Shown here in pieces: positions 56,430 through 64,000 of a stretch of 64,000 bases of DNA (position 1 is its first letter; every line of letters begins with the position of its first letter). The translations under genes and the position numbers were made by a program. Source of the DNA: Opeltia flavorubescens (Eukaryota; Ascomycota; Lecanoromycetes; Teloschistales; Teloschistaceae); the NCBI GenBank assembly GCA_000442125.1, contig KE546968.1:1081932-1145931 (forward strand). Direction: 5' to 3'. The notes beneath the pieces were generated by a model that had not been told where the DNA came from, ran no database searches, and saw only the letters and a program-made list of their open reading frames with translations.

Positions 56430-57331
56430 TGCACCGGTGAAAGACAGAAAAATAGTCAGGTACAAGTGAAAGACATGTTGGTTTTAAAGGAGCTTCATGG
56501 GAGCAGAGGCCGCAACCCAAGGCTGGAGGCAATTGCCCGCCAACATCAGATGCTTGCGTGGTCTGGTAAAATTGTTGGGCATTCACCAATGACCAATGAT
56601 ACCCTGAAACTGCTCAGCCTTGCCGAAATGCGTCATGTCACACCATTATCAGAAGGGTTAGAATGAATGCGAGGAAGCTAAAAGCGGGTCGATCCGAAGT
56701 CAATTGGATGGAACACTCGGTTGGACATTCTTTGGTTTGCCTTTCGATTTTTTTGAATACTTTATGCGAGGCAGCCTTTTGGGCCAAACCGGAGTAACGA
56801 ATTATATCAGTTGCACGTGATAAAGTGAGTATACATCAGTGATGCTTACAGAAATTTCATAGGACGGGAGAAAATTTTAGCTGAAAGATCAATTTCAATA
56901 ATATTTGCCTAGGCCCACAACTGATCAATATCAGTTCTGGCTGAAAGCTTCATCGATCGATATCATCCATCTCGCTTCATCAATTGTTTACCTTTCAAAA
57001 CAAGGCAACCATACTTAAAAGGTCTTTGCCTTTCATCCATAAGAATACCCCGAGCTTAATCCTTTCAACCTTAATTATTGTTAGGCCACCAGTCCATTCA
57101 ATGTGAAGCTCACAAAACCAAACATTTTCTTGTTTCCATGATTGGCTTCAACAGGCCTCTTTTCTTCTTCTGATGTTTGTCTTTTAGTGCATCAGCTAGG
57201 CAGTTGCTCTCCCGTAGCAAACCCGTCTTCATTCTTGCTCGATTCCTATCGTTTGCACGTAAGTTCAGTAACTATATCGGACGCGCTACCAGATCGTTGG
57301 ATCTTGTCGCCAGACAGAAAATCCACTCGCT
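56430..57331. other. Divergent promoter between inositol kinase and ARB1 genes
   Basis: About 900 bp, AT-rich in the middle. A possible 5' UTR intron for the ARB1 gene is suggested by a GTAAGT-like site at about 57260, but no coding sequence is supported. Confidence 0.45.
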
Positions 57332-59340
57332 ATGGATAATCCACAAGGCATGTCTTCCGATCAGAGCAATGACAGAAACGGCGGTAGTCATGAGAGTTCA
57401 ATGCCTCAGATGCTCGACGGCACCAGAACTGCGCTTCAGTATGTGAATGGGAACAAAGCGCCAGGCGATACAGGCACAGCAGACCTATCCCCCAGCGTAG
57501 GTAAGACGTTTGTAGTTGATCCGAAAGTGCTGGCACAGTGGAGCAGCGGACATGGTGGCACCTTGGAGAATAGTGTTGGGCAAAGTACATCACCCCATTC
57601 AGGAGGCAAAGAAGCTGTAGGTGCAAAGTGTAGCAGCGATGACCAGCCATCGGTCGACCAAGACCACCTTGCTCCTGGCGATTCAGCCGAGGTCGGCGTG
57701 GCTTCTGTCAAGAAGAAAAGCAAGAAGAGAAAGAGCAAAAGCAAGCGAGGTTTGGTACGAGAAAAAGATATTCATCATACTGAGTTCATGCTACTTACTA
57801 TTATGTACAGGCAGCGCCAACAGGATTCGAGGAGTTCTATGTAGACGCGCCTCTTACACCTGCTGAGTTTGAGGAAGAAAAAGGCATATACGACTCGTGA
57901 GCGCTTTTATTCCAGTATATGATCACAGGCTGACAACGAGTAACAGTGATATAGCTTTCTCCCGGTTCGCAACACTGTTCTATATCGCTTGAACGATGTC
58001 TAACTCTATCCCAGACGTATTGAATCAGCTATTCAACGATACTGTGCTCGGAGAAACATGGATTCCACAAAGAAGGATGTATTCGACAAATACTTGTCTT
58101 TCGGCGGTATCTCTTCAGGCCCCAAGCAATTCTCCGGTGGACTCGATGCCAAAGACATCTCAGACATGAATGCAGCCGAGATCGCGCTCATGAAAGCTAC
58201 TCATTTCGTTGACATAAATAAGTGGGGGTTAGATGAAGCGTATGAAGTGGATTTTGACGGCTGCGTGAAAGCATTTTTGTCGGTGACTCCATCTCCCTGT
58301 CGGGCTCGATCTAACGACTTACTCGTAGTTCATCGAGGGTTCCTGAGGTTTACGACCTATCGGGTATAGATTGTGATCAGCAAGTGAAATCGAAAACTAA
58401 CATCGTTCGCAATTTCTTGAATTATCTACTCCACCACGAAGTTTGCCCTGAATATGAGGTTCAGATCGTTGCCGCTAAGGCTACCTGCGATCAAACGGAC
58501 AAGGAGCTTCCGAGGGTGATACGGACACGATCCTATTTTCCTGGAGACTTCCAGACGGCTTGTTCAGAGATCTTCGGGGGGGCCTACCAAGGCTCATCTG
58601 GCCAAGAAGTTGGATGGGCAAGTGACGTGAAGGGTTCTGCTGGGATAAGTCCAGAACTTGCGATACAGACTTTTCGAGTTGGTATGGCAAGCCATGCTCC
58701 AGACGACGTGAACAAGGCCTATATGGAGCAAAGCGACTCTTGGAGCATCATCACTACGAAGGCTTATGACGCTTGCCTGGAGGTAGCTAAGATCGTTCGC
58801 GCTAGTGACGAAGTAAAAAAGTTCTATGAGCGCCACCCATCAGCAAAAGGCCTCAAGCCTCTGGGTCGATTAATAGCACAATCCTGGTATCCACCATACA
58901 ACCTTCCCAAAGACCTGACAAAGGAGGAGAAGGAAGTCGCTGCGAACAAATCGGCAAATGTTGTTGAGACGCACAGCTTTCTTGTGGAGGATTACATATT
59001 GGAAACCTGTTTCGTGGGTATGAAATTTGAAGTGACAATTCGTGAAATGAGCTTCGGTCTCAAGTTCTTCGACACGACCCATAGCGTCTTCTGCTCTTTC
59101 TACACACTGCTCCCAAATGAGCTCATGATTGGCTGGAGGGTACCAGAGGTAGAGCATCTACCTTACCGTGCAAAGAAAAATGCAACGGTGGCAATGGAGG
59201 ACGATCCCGATGACGTGGAGGAGGCTATGGGAGACGATGTAGAGCTTCAGCAAGAGGAGCCCGAGGCGAAAGTTGGTGAGGATGGAAGAGCAGAGGAGCT
59301 TGCAGCAGCTTTACCTAGCATAGTGGTTTCGGAAGACTGA
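57332..59340 (+). CDS. ARB1: Argonaute-binding protein Arb1
   Basis: Exons 57332-57754, 57811-57896, 57947-57964, 58015-58278 and 58329-59340; 600 residues. A variable N-terminus ends in a Lys-rich block (KKKSKKRKSKSKRG) and is followed by the conserved Arb1 start APTGFEEFYVDAPLTPAEFEEEK. An 18-nt micro-exon supplies DIAFS and restores the frame to RRIESAIQRYCARRNMDS. Later markers are KYLSFGGISSGPKQFSGG, NFLNYLLHHEVCPEYE and LPGDFQTACSEIFGG-like sequence. Arb1 is part of the argonaute siRNA chaperone complex in fission yeast, needed for siRNA maturation and heterochromatin. The fourth intron is least sure: a GTCGGT donor gives FSSRVPEVYDLSG, while a GTGACT donor with another acceptor would shorten the link. 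Confidence 0.82.
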
Positions 59341-59480
59341 AAGGCAGATGGCTAAAAGGCCCTTATCTTTTTGCTTGGTGTCCTTTCAGACCTGATTTCT
59401 CACTGTGTACGCTCTTGAACCATTATCTACTAGGTACCCATCAAACTTTTAGGAGCAATTTCCCCATAGTCTTCCGGCTT

Positions 59481-60758
59481 TCAATATCCTGTAATCTCTC
59501 CATTAGCTAGCACTTGCTGCTGTATGAGTTGATCGTTTACCGTATGAGCCCTTGCCACGTCCCTTAACGGGTAAATCTCGTGAACTCGGACATGAAATTT
59601 CTTGTCAATCATCATCCTCCACAACTCATCCGAATAATGTTCATACTCTTCACGAGTGTAAATGTAATTATAGAGTGTTGGTCTGACAATCTTGGCGTTT
59701 TTTACAGACAACTTCCTGCATGATTTTCAGAAGAATGCTCGCTGTTGCTTGGGTAAAAGAGTCCTTACGAGATCAAGAACGGCTCTACGGCCCCACTGGC
59801 ATTACCGAAGCTCGCCACACTACAAAGTAGATTTAGATCAGCATTACCATCCCCAGCGGAGTGAACAGCTTTGAAGTTGGATGACAGAATGCAGGAGCGA
59901 AGCTGGGTTTCGAATCACGTACGTTCCTTTCCGTGCTACACAATCTAGACTTCTCTCAAATGTATCTTTTCCCACGCCATCAAACACCGCTGCAACGCCT
60001 TGGCCATTTGTACATTCCTTGACCGTCTTTAAAACATCCCCTTGTCCTGGTCGGTCAATGATCACCACGTCCGCTCCCTGCTCTTTCGCCGTAGCGACTT
60101 TCTCCTCGCTCCCCACAGTTCCTATCGTCTTCGCGCCCTTCGCCCTCAGTATCTGACATAGCCATCCACCAACCCCACCAGTTGCTGCTAGCACCAGGAT
60201 CCAGTCGCCAGACTGGACCTTGTAGGCGTCTTCTACCAGCGTCAACGCTGTCAGGGCTTGCAGAAGAGCAGCAGCCGCATCCGAGGTCGAAACGCCGTTC
60301 GGGATCTTCAAAACCTTATCGGCAGGACAAGCAGTGTATTCTGCATATGCCGAAGTACCTATGTACACCACTTCATCGCCATTCGAGAAACCCAGCGACT
60401 GGGGAACAGCAGAGCCAAGGGCCGCAATAGTGCCTGACCCTTCGCGGCCAAGAACCATGGGCTTCGGATTCGGGTACAGTCCTGTCCTGAAATACGTGTC
60501 GATATAATTAACACCCATATATTCATTCTTGATAAGGATCTCGTTTTCTCCTGGCGCTGGCATAGAGATATCCTTGTATTGCAGTACCTCAACTCCGCCA
60601 GTCTTCTCGATCTGTACCGCTTTCATCACCTTGGGTATGGGAGCCATGGTGTGCAGTGATCGAAGAGCCAATTGGGAACGGTACAATGAGAGTCGAGAAG
60701 CCGTGATGCCAAATGAACGAATTGGATTGGGAAGGAAAGGTCGGACGGTACAATACAT
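59481..60758 (-). CDS. Zinc-independent quinone oxidoreductase (MDR family)
   Basis: Exons (complement) 59481-59715, 59769-59819 and 59923-60758; 373 residues from the first Met. The first 37 residues are Arg/Ser/Leu-rich and could be a mitochondrial presequence; the Met at residue 38 (60647, MAPIPKVMKAV) would give a cytosolic 336-residue form. Family marks are VNYIDTYFRTGLY, GREGSGTIAALG, the Rossmann AATGGVGGWLCQ, and VFDGVGKDTFERSL. The second exon (51 nt) encodes VASFGNASGAVEPFLI. The enzyme reduces quinones with NADPH. The Cys/His zinc ligands of alcohol dehydrogenases are absent. Splice sites GTACGT and GTAAGG are strong. It is transcribed divergently from the epimerase gene. Confidence 0.88.
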
Positions 60759-61144
60759 GCCACTAATCAGTATGTTTCCATTGCCTAGAAGTTATTGAGC
60801 CACCCGATCCAATTTGCAACTTGATGTCACTGGATTTCTAACGAACTCTGGGCGTCGGCAACAGTGAACCCCCACATTTCTTTCATTGCGGGGCGATGGG
60901 CACCTATCCGTATCGGCTTATCTTAGCGGCATCTGCTCGTCATTTACCCCCTGCAATGTCGCCTAAAGTTGGAAAGCACTGCCCCAGGTTTTATTTGTTT
61001 CATGCTATCCCGCATGACAGCTGCGCCTCTAAACAAAAGCTTGTCGAGATCCGAAAGCCACTTACTTCCTACCTGCATGGTAGTCTCAAAATTTTGCTGC
61101 ACCTATATCACCTCGCATTTGCCCAACCAGGGCTACAAATCACA
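60759..61144. promoter_or_regulatory. Divergent promoter of quinone oxidoreductase and epimerase genes
   Basis: A 386-bp intergenic stretch between two divergent starts. A plus-strand open frame runs through into the epimerase but lacks motifs upstream of its ATG. No specific site was recognised. Confidence 0.5.
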
Positions 61145-62640
<1,496 letters not shown>

Positions 62641-63037
62641 GAGGATAGCAATGTGCGGATGATGGGTGTACGATACGAGACGACGATTACTGATGCGACA
62701 CTTTCGGCTCCATGAGATACCCTTGCATGTTTGGCCGACCCTGTATCATTAGCATTCCGATGAGCAGCTCTCACGATTGATAGACGTAGAATGGCAACTA
62801 ATCATTTGCTTGATGCTTCCTTGCTGATACTGATCCATTCTTCCTGAAGCGTAATTCACCCTCATACCACCGCTCATTATGCATCATTTAATCCACCTCC
62901 AGCGCCACCCAAAAATCACCGTTCGCGGCTGCTTTACAATCAATGTCTCGCTTCGCTACCCTCCCACGTATGCACCATCGTCAGGAAATTTCCCTCATTC
63001 TCTCACATCTGTGACACATGGACTAGGCCTAAGCGGT
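62641..63037. other. Intergenic between convergent genes
   Basis: About 400 bp holding the 3' flanks of the epimerase gene and the Pmp3/Sna3-like gene. No other feature. Confidence 0.5.
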
Positions 63038-63617
63038 CTACGTCTGCACCTTGTTGTCTCCAGAAATAGCCTGCTCGTAACTTGGCGGAACCGCTTGCCC
63101 TCCACTGGAACTCTCGCCACTAGCATTCTGTTGATGCTGAGCCTGCGGTTCGACTTGCCCCTGCGGTTTTGGTTGTGGTTGCGGTCGCGGCTGCTGCTGC
63201 TGCGGCACCCTCATCCCCTGCACAGTTCCATATCCCCGATTGTTGCTCGGATACTGCTGCTGCGTTGGGACTAAATCTCCCTGGCTGTTGTTCCTGCTGT
63301 CGCTGACATAATAATACGTTACATGTCCCTGTGGATGTCCGCCCCGCTCAAGATCTTCGTAGTCGGAGGATGGATCGGGGTATTTGGCTATGATGTACCA
63401 AGCGTGGAGGAGGCCGGGGATGAAACCAAGCATGCAGAGGAGGATGTTGATGAGGGAGTCGAGGGAGCAGAGACCGGATTTGATCCATACTGTATGGGTT
63501 TTGTTAGAAGAGAGTGCGGATCTGAGGGGTAAAAATTCAAGGGAGAGAGACTGTACCAGGGAGTGGTGGGAAGATTATGGCAAGAACAGCAAGGAGAATG
63601 TCTGATGAGCAGCACAT
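63038..63617 (-). CDS. Pmp3/UPF0057 membrane protein with PPxY tail, Sna3-like
   Basis: Exons (complement) 63038-63489 and 63557-63617; 170 residues. The N-terminal 52 residues form two membrane helices of the Pmp3 family (ILLAVLAIIFPPLPVWI and LINILLCMLGFIPGLLHAWYII). Canonical Pmp3 ends there; this protein adds about 115 cytosolic residues rich in Gln/Pro. PPSY near residues 155-158 is a PPxY motif that binds the WW domains of Rsp5/Nedd4 ligases. Yeast Sna3 has this layout and sorts with Rsp5 to the vacuole, so an adaptor or cargo role is more likely than the simple stress proteolipid role. The intron sits in the loop between the helices and is in phase. Confidence 0.88.
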
Positions 63618-64000
63618 TTTGGAATTTAGAATAGACTTGATTTGGACACCAATATGAAATCTGGAATGAAGGTGATAGATGATGTAGAGTTTGGATGTTG
63701 AACAGGCGGTTTGGAGTTGCCTGGTGGGCGGATGACGAACTGTGGAGGCTCAGTTTGCGGCATGGGGCAAATGTCGCGGCTTTCTAAGTTCCGACCAATC
63801 AGCGACTGCATCGAACAACACCACCGCCCGAGGGGGCCTTGGTACCAATCATTTAGCAGTCTTCGAGGTGGCCATGAAAATTACTAATCACACGTCTCTG
63901 TTCGCATGTTGAACTACAGCTTAGAGTTTCTATGGGAAATTTCCCAATTTTGCGATAAGATTTGAACGACTTGAAACCCATCGTATCGGCGTGACGATTT
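63618..64000. other. Intergenic to window end
   Basis: Upstream region of the Pmp3/Sna3-like gene. No gene, RNA or repeat recognised before the window ends. Confidence 0.5.

Overview
The window looks like nuclear DNA of a filamentous ascomycete (Pezizomycotina). Genes are split by many short introns (about 48-100 nt, GT...AG), spacing is compact, and gene content is fungal: a hybrid PKS-NRPS, a Zn2Cys6 regulator, a DUF7703-like membrane protein, Arb1, Ppg1, a Bqt4-like APSES protein and a long Pmp3/Sna3-type protein. The class cannot be fixed from the sequence alone. No transposon, LTR element or CRISPR array was recognised. Three single N bases occur (39517, 45463, 54175).

Left part (about 0.5-24 kb), accessory: a 7-helix membrane protein (471-1760); a very large PKS-NRPS on the minus strand (2805-15325, 8 exons, 4,028 aa by my splice model); a 1.5 kb divergent intergenic region; a 2-oxoglutarate/Fe(II) dioxygenase (16827-17860); and a Zn2Cys6 transcription factor (19131-20708). 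Together they form a small secondary-metabolite locus. The synthase would make a methylated polyketide fused to one amino acid, the dioxygenase would tailor it, and the zinc-cluster protein would control expression. An 8-mer, ATTCGGCT/AGCCGAAT, recurs in the divergent promoter, in the first PKS intron and upstream of the regulator. The synthase has unusual residues in the adenylation pocket (Asn where the amine-binding Asp is expected) and in the release domain (degraded Rossmann glycines and YxxxR instead of YxxxK). A tRNA-Gln(UUG) gene with an 11-nt intron (21570-21652) and a secreted HEXXH metalloprotease (22624-23659) follow.

Right part (about 24-64 kb) is mostly conserved housekeeping genes: Nuf2, AP-3 beta, 3-hydroxyisobutyrate dehydrogenase, a Bqt4-like APSES protein, RhoGDI, phosphatase Ppg1, a prion-like zinc-knuckle protein, Clp1, RNA polymerase III subunit Rpc37/RPC5, DDB1, inositol polyphosphate kinase, Arb1, a quinone oxidoreductase, UDP-glucose 4-epimerase and a Sna3-like Pmp3 protein. 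Less certain models are an acidic-tailed protein (26735-27337), a single-pass Ser/Thr-rich membrane protein (29252-30049) and a conserved-looking protein of unknown role (30807-31496).

All exon boundaries were worked out by eye from splice consensus, reading-frame continuity and remembered family motifs, without alignment or RNA evidence. The spliced lengths of the multi-exon models are divisible by three, which supports them but does not prove each junction.
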